Source: an uncultured Eubacteriales bacterium (lineage in GTDB: Bacteria; Bacillota; Clostridia; Christensenellales; Aristaeellaceae). From it: a stretch of 39,107 bases of DNA. The DNA is taken from contig CACWZP010000029.1 in assembly GCA_902765395.1 (NCBI GenBank), positions 1 to 39,107 on the forward strand. Direction: 5' to 3'. Positions 32,074 to 39,107 of the stretch are shown here, piece by piece. The position numbers were made by a program, and so were the translations under genes. The notes beneath the pieces are model-generated. The model did not search any database and was not told where the DNA came from. It saw only the letters and a program-made list of their open reading frames with translations. Within the stretch, counting starts at the first letter, position 1; each line of letters begins with the position of its first letter.

Positions 32074-32945
32074 ACGGCGCATCCACTGCGAAGAAGCGGC
32101 ACAACAGGCTGCCCGCAATCGCGCAGGCAGGACCGGTATCACTTTGGATGATTCTGTTTGTGACGATCCCGATGCTCTTTATCATATTCATCAGCTTTAT
32201 GACGCGCGGCAGCTTTGGCGGTGTGGAATACACCCCGACGCTCACATCCTATGAGACGCTTGCGGATGTGATTTATCTCAATGTCATCCTGAAGAGCCTG
32301 CGCGTGGCGCTTGTAACGACCGTGGTCTGCCTGCTGCTGGGCTATCCCTTCGCTTATTACATCGCGCGCAAGCCCGCGGACGTGGCCTCCCGTCTCATCA
32401 TGCTGCTGATGATTCCGCTCTGGACGAATTCTCTGATGCGCCTGAACGCATGGATGCTGCTGTTTCAGACCAACGGTCCGGTGAACAAAGCGCTTCTCGG
32501 GCTCGGATTTGTTGAAAAGCCGGTAACCTTTCTGTATACCGATGGTCTGGTATTGCTTGGCCTGATCACGAACTTTCTGCCCTTTGCTGTACTGCCGATG
32601 TATTCCTCCATTGAAAAACTGCAAACCGCAATGCTGGAGGCCTCCGCCGATCTGGGCGCAAAGCCCTCTGTCACCTTCTTCCGGGTGACGCTGCCGCTTA
32701 CCTTCCCCGGCATCTTCTCAGCCATCATACTGACCTTCATCCCCGCGCTCGGCACCTATACCATTACAGACATGCTCGGCGGTGGCAAGGTTCTCTATAT
32801 CGGCAACATCATCAAAAACCAGTTTGGCACAATACGGAACTGGCCCCTCGGCGCGGCACTGAGCGTGCTGCTGCTCCTGGTGACCGCGCTTTTGATCTTC
32901 GTATACTCACGATTTGCGAAGATCGAGGATATGGAGGTGCTGTAA
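32070..32945 (+). CDS. Polyamine-type ABC permease (PotB-like)
   Basis: The 291-residue inner-membrane permease has six predicted helices, beginning at about 22-44 (VSLWMILFVTIPMLFIIFIS). The EAA loop EASADLGAKPSVTFFRVTLP (about 190-209), which contacts the ATPase, is clear. The ATG at 32070 overlaps the ATPase stop by 4 nt and has a strong GGAGGAGGG upstream. It pairs with the next permease to form the heterodimeric channel. Confidence 0.92.
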   Translation: MNGASTAKKRHNRLPAIAQAGPVSLWMILFVTIPMLFIIFISFMTRGSFGGVEYTPTLTSYETLADVIYLNVILKSLRVALVTTVVCLLLGYPFAYYIARKPADVASRLIMLLMIPLWTNSLMRLNAWMLLFQTNGPVNKALLGLGFVEKPVTFLYTDGLVLLGLITNFLPFAVLPMYSSIEKLQTAMLEASADLGAKPSVTFFRVTLPLTFPGIFSAIILTFIPALGTYTITDMLGGGKVLYIGNIIKNQFGTIRNWPLGAALSVLLLLVTALLIFVYSRFAKIEDMEVL

Positions 32946-33826
32946 TGATGAAGCAGATCTCCAACCGCAAGCTGCGACGGCAGAAGCGTAACCGCTTTTT
33001 CGGTGCGCTATATGCGTCGATCATTTATGCGCTCTTCTATATCCCGGTGCTCGTGATGATCCAGTTCTCCTTCAACGACGCCAAGCGCAACTACTCCTGG
33101 GAGGGCTTCACGACCATGTGGTACGGTAAACTCTTCTCATTCCGTAACCACGATCTCTGGGAGGCGCTGGTCTATTCGCTCATCATCGCCGTCATCGCGA
33201 CAATCATCAGCGTGGCAATCGGGGTGCTCGGCGGAGTCGGACTCAAAAAGTTCGAATTTCGCGGCAAGAGGTTCATCAACCTCATGCTCTATGTACCCAT
33301 CGTCGTTCCGGAAATCGTACTCGCTGTATCCATGCTCATCATTTTCATGACCATCGGCATCAAGCTCGGCATGGGAACCATCGTAATCGGCCATTGTACT
33401 TTCTGCATACCCTATGCGGTGGTGACCATCAAGGGCCGGATCAGCGGAGACAATGAGACGCTGCAGGAAGCCTCCATGGATCTCGGCGCGAACCGGCTGC
33501 AGACCTTCTGGCGCGTTACGATCCCGAGCATCATGCCCGGCATTCTCTCGGCGGCATTTCTGAGTTTTACACTGTCCATCGACGATGTGATCATGTCCAA
33601 CATGCTCGCCAGCGCCCGGCAGTCCACGCTTCCGGTGCTGATCCTCTCGGTCAATCGGACCGGTGTCACCCCTGATATCAATGCCCTGACCACGATCATG
33701 GTGCTGGTCATGGTGGCAGGGATGCTTCTTTTGAGCGCCGTGCAGCGCGCCCGGGCAAAGAAAGAGGCCAGGGAAATCGCCGAAATGGAAAAACGGATTT
33801 CCACCATGCACAGCATGGTCGAATAA
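32945..33826 (+). CDS. Polyamine-type ABC permease (PotC-like)
   Basis: The 293-residue permease has a basic N-terminus (NRKLRRQKRNR) before the first helix (about 20-42). Its EAA motif is EASMDLGANRLQTFWRVTIP (about 177-196). The ATG at 32945 overlaps the upstream stop by one base and has GGAGG 8 nt before it; a second ATG is at 32948. The C-terminal tail (RARAKKEAREIAEMEKRIS) is predicted helical and cytoplasmic. Confidence 0.92.
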   Translation: MMKQISNRKLRRQKRNRFFGALYASIIYALFYIPVLVMIQFSFNDAKRNYSWEGFTTMWYGKLFSFRNHDLWEALVYSLIIAVIATIISVAIGVLGGVGLKKFEFRGKRFINLMLYVPIVVPEIVLAVSMLIIFMTIGIKLGMGTIVIGHCTFCIPYAVVTIKGRISGDNETLQEASMDLGANRLQTFWRVTIPSIMPGILSAAFLSFTLSIDDVIMSNMLASARQSTLPVLILSVNRTGVTPDINALTTIMVLVMVAGMLLLSAVQRARAKKEAREIAEMEKRISTMHSMVE

Positions 33827-33857
33827 TAACCCCAACACAACAAAAGGAGGAACCAAC

Positions 33858-34883
33858 ATGAAAAGAACGCTGTCTGTCCTGGTCGCACTCATCATGCTCC
33901 TGACCCTCACCCCCGCCTTCGCTGCCCAGGAGGAGATCAACATCTTCATGTGGAGCGATTACATCTCCGACGATCTGATCGCCAATTTTGAGGATGAATA
34001 CGGTGTGCGCGTGAATCTCAGCTACATGAGCGACAATGCCGACTCCATCACCAAGCTCACCGCCGGCGCCGGCAGCGAGTATGACCTGATCATGACCTGC
34101 GATGCCTACATGGAATCCCTGATCGCGGGCGGCTATTTGGAGCAGCTGGATCTGTCCCAGATTCCCAATTCCGAGAACATCAACCGGGCCTACTGGTCCG
34201 AACAGAACCAGGGCTACTGTGTGCCCTATCTTATGAACTACATCTACGTGGTTTATGATACCGAGCGCTGCCCCATCGAGATCACCTGCTACAATGACCT
34301 GATCCGTCCCGAAATGAAGGGCCAGATCGGCTCGGTCGATGGCGCGCGCAACCTTTTCCCCATCGCGCTGATCGCCCTGGGCTACGATCCCAACTCCCGC
34401 AATGAGAATGAGATCAAGGAAGCCTACGAGTGGCTCGTGAAGTACAACGAGAACGTCGTGGCCTATGGCTCCACCGAGACCAACATGGTCAGCGGCACCA
34501 TCTCCTGCATGTTCACCTATGACGGCAACACTGCCGAGGCCATGGCGCAGTTGGGTGAGAACAACACCCTCACTGTCGCGCCCTTCACCTCCGATCCCGT
34601 GCAGCTGGGCTTCGACCTCTACGTTATCCCCAAGGGCGCGCAGCATATTGACCTCGCCTATAAGTTCCTCAACTACATCTGCGATCCCGAGGTCATGGCC
34701 GCGAACCTGGTGGACAATCCCTATTCCTGCCCGAACGACGCGGCTGTGGCGGCAGCTTCCGAGGAATACCGCAACGGCCCCGCCTTTAACTTTGACTACA
34801 AGACCAACATCTTCTTCCAGGAAGACGTGGGCGACGCCATCACGATTTACGACCAGTATTATCAGATGCTGAAGGTGGGCTGA
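33858..34883 (+). CDS. Polyamine-type ABC substrate-binding protein (PotD-like), non-lipoprotein
   Basis: This 341-residue extracytoplasmic binding protein belongs to the PotD/PotF family. The signal peptide (MKRTLSVLVALIMLLTLTPA) ends AFA-AQ, a signal peptidase I site. There is no lipobox cysteine, unusual for a Gram-positive binding protein. Family features include INIFMWSDYIS (about 27-37; Trp and Tyr of the amine box), YDLIMTCDAYMESL (about 76-89), YLMNYIYVVYDTE and LGFDLYVIPKGAQH. Strong AAAAGGAGGA precedes the ATG. It is followed after 3 nt by frlB. Its substrate is predicted to be fructoselysine or a related fructosamine from context. Confidence 0.9.
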   Translation: MKRTLSVLVALIMLLTLTPAFAAQEEINIFMWSDYISDDLIANFEDEYGVRVNLSYMSDNADSITKLTAGAGSEYDLIMTCDAYMESLIAGGYLEQLDLSQIPNSENINRAYWSEQNQGYCVPYLMNYIYVVYDTERCPIEITCYNDLIRPEMKGQIGSVDGARNLFPIALIALGYDPNSRNENEIKEAYEWLVKYNENVVAYGSTETNMVSGTISCMFTYDGNTAEAMAQLGENNTLTVAPFTSDPVQLGFDLYVIPKGAQHIDLAYKFLNYICDPEVMAANLVDNPYSCPNDAAVAAASEEYRNGPAFNFDYKTNIFFQEDVGDAITIYDQYYQMLKVG

Positions 34884-34886
34884 GTT

Positions 34887-35882
34887 TTGCTGAAGTTTGA
34901 CGAAAAGGAACAAATCGCCAGTGTACGCGGCGCGCTTGCCCTGCGCCCGCGGATCGAGGAAATCGTGGACGCTGTGTGGGACGCTGGCCTCAAGAACCTG
35001 TGTTGGCTGGGCATCGGCGGAACCTGGGCCTCGGCCATGCAGGCTGTCTGCCACATGAAAGAGCGCACCTCGCTCGAGGTCTTCTCGCTCAACGCGGCGG
35101 AATATCTCACAACGGGTGACCGGCGCATCGGCAATGGGACCCTGCTGGTCTTCTCCTCCGTCACGGGTACGACCTCCGAGATCGTACAGGCTGTGGCGAA
35201 GGCACAGGCGGCCGGCGCGAAGGTGCTCGGCTTTGTGGATACGGCGGGGACAACGCTGGCAGAAAAAGCGGACATTTGCATTTGTTACCCGAAGAATGAA
35301 CAGCTCAAGTTCTTCATGGCAGCCGATCGCTTTCTGTTCCGCGAGGGCGTGATGCCGGAATATGAAGCCATGTATGCGCAGTTTGACCGCTCACTGCCCG
35401 AGGCGCTGGCCGGGGTAGAAAAGTCGGCAGACACCTTCGGCGCAGCTTTCGCCGAAAAGCATATGAACGATGCGCTTCACTACTTTGTCGGCGCGGGGGC
35501 GCTCTACGGCTCCACCTACTCTTACGCAATGTGCTACTGTGAAGAAATGCACTGGATGCGAACCAAGTCCATCCATGCGGCTGAATTCTTTCACGGCATG
35601 CTTGAAATCGTGGACGAGGACACGCCTGTGACCGTCTTTATGGGCGAGGATCGCCAGCGTCCGCTCACCGAGCGCGTGGTGCGCTTCCTTGAGAAGGTGA
35701 ACAGGAATCACACGGTCATCGATTCCCGCGATTACGCACTGCCCGGCATCGACGATGCCTATCGCTACAGCGTCAGCCACCTGGTGACGCACGCCGTGAC
35801 AAATCGCATTGACGCGCATCTCGAGGCCCTGAGCGGCCACGATATGGAAATCCGGCGGTATTACCGCAAGGTGGAATACTGA
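34887..35882 (+). CDS. frlB: FrlB-like fructosamine-6-phosphate deglycase (SIS domain)
   Basis: The 331-residue SIS-domain protein resembles E. coli FrlB, which splits fructoselysine-6-phosphate into glucose-6-phosphate and lysine. The first SIS half has LGIGGTWASAMQAV (about 41-54) and FSSVTGTTSEIVQAV (about 89-103). The HAAEFFHGMLEIVDEDTPV segment (about 230-248) matches the FrlB pattern ESGEF.HGPLEIVEPGVP, followed by EDRQRPLTERVVRF. The C-terminus RRYYRKVEY parallels the RRYYGGLVEY end of FrlB. The start is TTG 34887, with AAGGTGGG 8 nt upstream; no ATG occurs until about residue 50, after the SIS core begins. Other fructosamines (fructose-asparagine, glucoselysine) are possible substrates. 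Confidence 0.87.
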   Translation: MLKFDEKEQIASVRGALALRPRIEEIVDAVWDAGLKNLCWLGIGGTWASAMQAVCHMKERTSLEVFSLNAAEYLTTGDRRIGNGTLLVFSSVTGTTSEIVQAVAKAQAAGAKVLGFVDTAGTTLAEKADICICYPKNEQLKFFMAADRFLFREGVMPEYEAMYAQFDRSLPEALAGVEKSADTFGAAFAEKHMNDALHYFVGAGALYGSTYSYAMCYCEEMHWMRTKSIHAAEFFHGMLEIVDEDTPVTVFMGEDRQRPLTERVVRFLEKVNRNHTVIDSRDYALPGIDDAYRYSVSHLVTHAVTNRIDAHLEALSGHDMEIRRYYRKVEY

Positions 35883-35888
35883 TCCAAA

Positions 35889-35914
35889 GGGGAGGCCGAT
35901 GCCTCCCCTGTTTT
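35889..35914 (+). promoter_or_regulatory. Hairpin between frlB and frlC
   Basis: GGGGAGGC (35889-35896), loop CGAT, GCCTCCCC (35901-35908), then TGTTTT. It looks like a weak internal terminator or mRNA-stabilising stem. It also sequesters the only Shine-Dalgarno-like GGAGG before frlC, whose ATG has no good ribosome-binding site of its own. Confidence 0.55.
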
Positions 35915-35921
35915 GACTGCT

Positions 35922-36758
35922 ATGAAATACGGATTGTTTACCTGTCCCTACCAGCGTTTGCCGCTGGAACGGGCCTTCATGGACGCCAAGGCCTTTGGCT
36001 ATGATTATATCGAGTTATGGGGCGGCCGTCCGCATGCCTTTGCGCCTGACCTGCTTGCCGGTGAGATGAACGCCGTTCTGGACCTGCAGGAACGCTATGC
36101 CATGCCGGTAGAGGTTTATACGCCGGAGCACAACGCTTACCCCTATAACTACATGCTCGGAAGCGAACGCCAATGGAAGGACGCGATGGACTATCTCACA
36201 GCCGCGCTGCGCTGTGGGAAGGCGCTCGGCGCCGCGTATACCCTCATCTCACTCGGGCACAGCGGCTTTGCCCCCGAAGCGGTGCGCAAGGCGCGGTTAC
36301 ATCGGAGTTTGCTGTATCTTGCGGAACATGCCGGGCATTTGAATCACAATATCGTTTTGGAGACGCTGACCCCCTATGAGAGCGACCATTGTACCCAAGC
36401 GAAGGTGCTGAAGGCGCTGCTGGATGAAGTCGGCTCCGAGCATCTGTTCGGGATGTGCGATGTGGTGGTGCCGTTCGTACAGGGGGAGGATGCGACGGAT
36501 TACGCGCGGCTGCTGGGCGGGCGCATGGCTCACCTGCATTTGGCTGACAGTGACGGCATGAGCGATACCCACCTCATACCCGGTGAGGGCAGAATGGACT
36601 TCCCGACACTGCTCCGTTCGCTGCAGGCCTGCGGCTATGACGGGCGCGCGACGCTGGAACTGGTAACGCATTACATTGACACTCCCTCGGAAGCTGCCCG
36701 TGAAGCATTGGAGAGAATACGGAGGATGAGCTATGAGAATTGCCTGTGTGGGCGATAA
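35922..36758 (+). CDS. frlC: FrlC-like fructoselysine 3-epimerase (TIM-barrel)
   Basis: The 278-residue xylose-isomerase-like TIM-barrel protein aligns by eye along its length with E. coli FrlC, which interconverts psicoselysine and fructoselysine. Shared segments are GLFTCPYQRLPLERAF (4-19), YDYIELWGGRPHAFAPDL (about 28-45), VYTPEHNAYPYNYMLG, ETLTPYESDH (about 146-155), HLHLADSDGMSDTHLIPGEG (about 205-224) and ATLELVTHYI. The Glu, Asp, His and Glu in these last motifs are the expected metal ligands. ATG 35922 fits the homologue N-terminus; TTG 35913 would add three residues. It overlaps frlD by 26 nt. Confidence 0.92.
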   Translation: MKYGLFTCPYQRLPLERAFMDAKAFGYDYIELWGGRPHAFAPDLLAGEMNAVLDLQERYAMPVEVYTPEHNAYPYNYMLGSERQWKDAMDYLTAALRCGKALGAAYTLISLGHSGFAPEAVRKARLHRSLLYLAEHAGHLNHNIVLETLTPYESDHCTQAKVLKALLDEVGSEHLFGMCDVVVPFVQGEDATDYARLLGGRMAHLHLADSDGMSDTHLIPGEGRMDFPTLLRSLQACGYDGRATLELVTHYIDTPSEAAREALERIRRMSYENCLCGR

Positions 36759-37518
36759 CTGCATCGACTACTATGACGCGACGGGCGCGGCCTGTCCCGG
36801 CGGCAATCCGGTTAACGTCGCAGTCTACGCCCGCCGAATGGGCGTTGAGACCGCTTATCTTGGCGCGGTCGGGACAGATCGCTTCGGCGATTTGCTGATC
36901 CGTCGTCTGGAAGAAGAGCGTGTAGACGTCAGCCATGTGCAACGCCTGAAGGGTTCAACCGCGCTGTGTCATGTGAGCCTTCAGGACGGAGACCGCATCC
37001 TCGGTGACTATGATGAAGGCGTGATGCAACAGTTTGCACTGCGTGATGAGGATCTGCAGTATCTGAAGAGCTTTGATCTGGTCGTCACCGGGCTCTGGGG
37101 GCACACAGAACACTATCTGGAACAGATTCGTGCAAACGGAACGCCGACTGCTTTTGACGGCGCGGAGCGCCCCTTCGATCCGGCGGGACTGATTGCCCTG
37201 CCGCATACCAATATCGCATTCTTTTCTGATGACACCGCGGACGACGCGGCGTTGAAAGAAAAGCTACTCGCAGTTGCGGCACTTGGGCCCGACATCGCCG
37301 TCGCCACCCGTGGCGCTCACGGCAGCCTCGCCTTTGACGGCAGTTCTTTCTTTGACTGTCCACCCGCGCCCTGTACAGTTGCGGACACAATGGGCGCTGG
37401 TGACAGCTATATTGCGGGCTTTCTCAGGGCATGGCTTGAATGCAAGTCGATCTCCGCCTGCATGCTGGAAGGAGCCAGGAACGCTGCTATTACGATCGGA
37501 TATACCGGAGCATGGTGA
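36733..37518 (+). CDS. frlD: FrlD-like fructoselysine 6-kinase (PfkB family)
   Basis: The 261-residue PfkB-family sugar kinase closely follows E. coli FrlD: CVGDNCIDYYD (5-15), GGNPVNVAVYARRMGVE (about 23-39), GDYDEGVMQQFALRDED (about 92-108), GLWGHTEHYLEQI and the catalytic DTMGAGDSYIAGFLRAW (about 218-234) with Asp224 as base. The ending AAITIGYTGAW parallels the AAKTIQYHGAW of FrlD. It phosphorylates imported fructoselysine for FrlB. The ATG at 36733 has GGAGG (36721-36725) and lies inside the frlC end, so it is coupled. It is the last gene of the operon. Confidence 0.93.
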   Translation: MRIACVGDNCIDYYDATGAACPGGNPVNVAVYARRMGVETAYLGAVGTDRFGDLLIRRLEEERVDVSHVQRLKGSTALCHVSLQDGDRILGDYDEGVMQQFALRDEDLQYLKSFDLVVTGLWGHTEHYLEQIRANGTPTAFDGAERPFDPAGLIALPHTNIAFFSDDTADDAALKEKLLAVAALGPDIAVATRGAHGSLAFDGSSFFDCPPAPCTVADTMGAGDSYIAGFLRAWLECKSISACMLEGARNAAITIGYTGAW

Positions 37519-37783
37519 AAAAACCGTTGCTTGACTTTGGCAGGCCAGTATTCTCTTGTACCGTCGGCTAAACTGAAATGTAATTGTAAACTAGCTGGAA
37601 TTTGTAAAAGTGATCATAGACAAGTTGGCGGCTCGCTGCTTTCTGTAGTCACGGATGAGATCAAAAGTGCTGGAGGAAGTTGCCTCTTAGATATGTCGAT
37701 TACTATAACAAATCGGGCGCTCATCCATAAGTGATGAACGCCCGAAATTGTATTGGTGTTTGTTTCAATTTATTGTCTGATAA
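37519..37783. other. Low-GC junction between the frl operon and recombinase debris
   Basis: About 265 bp with no gene I can support. An open frame at 37531-37734 (67 codons, containing KCNCKLAGICKS) lacks a ribosome-binding site and recognisable homology; it may be decayed mobile-element sequence. Confidence 0.4.
37714..37744. terminator. Hairpin between convergent frl operon and recombinase fragment
   Basis: CGGGCG-C-TCATC (37714-37725) and GATGA-A-CGCCCG (37733-37744) pair around a 7-nt loop with one mismatch, followed on either strand by AT-rich sequence without a perfect T-run. It is the best candidate terminator for frlD and, on the other strand, for the recombinase fragment. Confidence 0.55.
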
Positions 37784-38395
37784 TCATACAGTGATTGTAT
37801 TCTCCCCCCTGAACAAGAACTCTGCCCGACCATCAGCATGAACCGTCACCTGCGTGACCAGCAGGCACCATGCCTGTTCATTCCAAACCTCTATGGGACC
37901 GGCTTGGCCACGCAGGTTCTCGACATATTTCTTCACGCTGCATGCCCGCATTAGCCTGTCCTGCTTCTCCGCTTTCAGGCGGTTCACCTTCGCGTCGGCT
38001 TTCCGGAACCGTTCATCCAACTCTTTTGCCTTCCTGTCGAAAACTGTCTGCTCCATCCCAATGGCATCATGCTCTCGGATGAGGGCTTTGTTCATCTCCA
38101 CCACCGTGTCGATCTCCTTCTGGGCGGCAGCGATTTTCGCGTCCAGGGCTGTCGTGTCCTCCAGCATGGCGACGAGTGTTTCGCAGTCTTCAATAACCGT
38201 CTCCCTGTTGCCGAGGAGCAGGTTGTAGGCTTTGACGAACAACGCCTTGATCGCATCCTCGGAAAGGGTCGGCGTCGAGCAGCGCTGGCCCTTCCCATAT
38301 TTGCAGTTGCAGCGCCAGATGACCTTCCGGTACGATTTGAGGTCGATTGCAATGTACACCGGTTTCTTCATCCTGCCATCACCACACAACAATAG
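37784..38395 (-). pseudogene. C-terminal fragment of a large serine recombinase
   Basis: The minus-strand frame starts abruptly after a stop at a zinc-ribbon-like segment (LLCGDGRMKK, then VIWRCNCKYGKGQRCSTPTL), which is the recombinase zinc beta-ribbon of TnpX/TndX-type serine recombinases. A coiled coil follows (AAAQKEIDTVVEMNKALIRE..RFRKADAKVNRLKAEKQDRL), then the usual C-terminal part ending in EFLFRGENTITV. The catalytic N-terminal resolvase domain and the recombinase domain, some 300 residues, are missing, and the first CxxC of the ribbon is incomplete. It is therefore inactive. Confidence 0.82.
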
Positions 38396-38397
38396 TT

Positions 38398-38460
38398 AGA
38401 ACACCTCCAAAGACAGACTTTTCGTCACTAAGTGCGTTTCTATCTTCTGTGAGGTGTTCT
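38398..38460. repeat. 10-bp inverted repeat at the truncated end of the recombinase
   Basis: AGAACACCTC (38398-38407) is the exact complement of GAGGTGTTCT (38451-38460). It abuts the truncation point of the serine recombinase fragment, so it may mark an element end or a recombination site. 38461-38640 is AT-rich with no gene visible. Confidence 0.45.
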
Positions 38461-38640
38461 GTATGGATCATTATAATATCGAACAAACGTTCTGTCAAGA
38501 GAATTGATGCGATTTCAAGTCGATTTCACGGTTTTGACACCGGATGTTCGATTAAGCAATAATCTGGCTGATTCTTCTTATTTCAGAAATCGCGAGTAAA
38601 TTGCGCTGGACGTTCTGCTCTGTGATTAATGGTACTCCGG

Positions 38641-38680
38641 AAAAGAAAACGCAGTACAGCGAACCTGATGTCGCTGTACT
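38641..38680 (-). terminator. Terminator of the tyrosine recombinase gene
   Basis: On the minus strand, about 22 nt after the stop at 38702, AGTACAGCGA pairs with TCGCTGTACT (38680-38671 with 38662-38653, loop 8), followed by TGCGTTTTCTTTT. Confidence 0.75.
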
Positions 38681-38701
38681 ACATTTCTGTGGCTGGGGTG
38701 T

Positions 38702-39107
38702 TTATTCCATCCCAGCCCTCTTCTTGAAAACGCCATCCAGGTCAACGGTGGCTTTCTTCAACATCTCCTCCTTGATGTGGGTGTAGATGTTGGCGGTAGT
38801 CTGGTAGTCAGTGTGGCCGACAATCTTCATGGCCACAAGCGGATCGATGCCGCTTTCGTAGAGCATGGTCACGTAGTTGTGCCGGAAATAATGCGGCGTC
38901 AGTGTGACCTTGATCTGCTTCAGGATGTCGTCAGGGCGGCTGGTGCTTTCCTTGATTTCACGCCACTCTGCACAGCCCGCTGCCAGCATCAGGCGGTACC
39001 ACATCCGTTTGAAGCTGGAGTGGGGGAGGGGATTGCCTTTCTTCGTGTGAAATACGTACTCGTCTGCACCACCCTTGTTTGCCAGCAGCTTCTCCTTGAG
39101 CTCCGGT
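38702..39107 (-). CDS. Tyrosine recombinase/integrase, C-terminal part (5' end beyond window)
   Basis: The last 134 codons of a phage-type integrase are read from the right edge, beginning PELKEKLLANKGGADEYVF. The catalytic core shows LTPHYFRHNYVTMLYESG (HxxR region), VGHTDYQTTANIYTHI with the second His and the nucleophilic Tyr, and a short C-terminal tail. The frame continues past 39107, so the N-terminal arm- and core-binding domains are not visible. It probably moved an integrative element. The DNA to the right would show whether that element is intact. Confidence 0.88.
   Translation of the reverse strand, partial: PELKEKLLANKGGADEYVFHTKKGNPLPHSSFKRMWYRLMLAAGCAEWREIKESTSRPDDILKQIKVTLTPHYFRHNYVTMLYESGIDPLVAMKIVGHTDYQTTANIYTHIKEEMLKKATVDLDGVFKKRAGME

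Noticed and set aside
30994-34883. A true spermidine/putrescine transporter (potABCD) unrelated to the downstream genes.
   Set aside because: The binding-protein gene runs into frlB after 3 nt and there is no terminator between them, so a shared fructosamine role is more likely. Polyamine transport is not excluded.
37531-37734. 67-codon gene after frlD.
   Set aside because: No ribosome-binding site, no recognised domain, low coding character and location in mobile-element debris.

Overview
The window is high-GC bacterial DNA (mostly GC-rich third codon positions) with Gram-positive, Clostridia-like features. These include AGGAGG ribosome-binding sites, sigma-A-type promoters with 17-18 bp spacers, a free-standing AICAR transformylase plus PurO-type IMP cyclohydrolase in place of bifunctional PurH, a long single-chain PurL, DUF4428 and 'GHTGG..CTRCGE' cysteine-repeat proteins. 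The species cannot be named from this sequence. An anaerobic gut Firmicute is my inference.

Layout. 1-661 (minus): ROK-family regulator, cut by the left edge. 876-1634: Ala/Glu/Lys-rich helical protein. 1682-2207: a dense regulatory region with a candidate structured RNA ending in a terminator-like hairpin, three PurBox-like sites, a promoter, and a 21-codon leader ORF that I read from the sequence. 2208-14376: purine operon purE-purC-purF-purM-purN-purO-AICARFT-(P-loop kinase)-purD-purL. It holds every step from PRPP to IMP except PurB, and PurK is also absent. Two hairpin-forming repeat elements lie between genes. 14496-15530 and 15596-16897 (minus): mutY and a membrane-anchored CapA-like protein. 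17231-20617: a 1128-residue membrane protein with an Asp/Tyr/Gly-rich N-terminus and about 13 tandem putative zinc-binding repeats. 20789-24153: tsaE-tsaB-rimI and a membrane-anchored Mur ligase. 24755-27277: fabD and a biotin-dependent carboxyltransferase subunit. 27472-30071: a cysteine-repeat lipoprotein and a DUF4428 zinc-ribbon protein. 30290-30434: tRNA-Thr(CGU) followed by a tRNA-Pro(CGG) copy lacking its D-arm.

30994-37518 is an operon with less extreme codon bias. A four-gene polyamine-type ABC importer is followed by frlB, frlC and frlD homologues, predicted to import an Amadori compound such as fructoselysine, phosphorylate it (FrlD), split it to glucose-6-phosphate and the amine (FrlB), and epimerise the psicose form (FrlC). 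The right end (37519-39107) is mobile-element debris: a 3'-terminal piece of a large serine recombinase and the C-terminal part of a tyrosine recombinase that continues past the window. The catabolic operon is therefore bounded by tRNA genes on the left and recombinase genes on the right, as expected of an acquired island, although no attachment-site repeats were found.

Most noteworthy: the 13-repeat zinc protein; the ABC importer-frlBCD operon; the D-arm-less tRNA-Pro; the purine leader ORF and upstream candidate attenuator; the unassigned kinase translationally coupled to purD; and the palindromic elements inside the purine operon.
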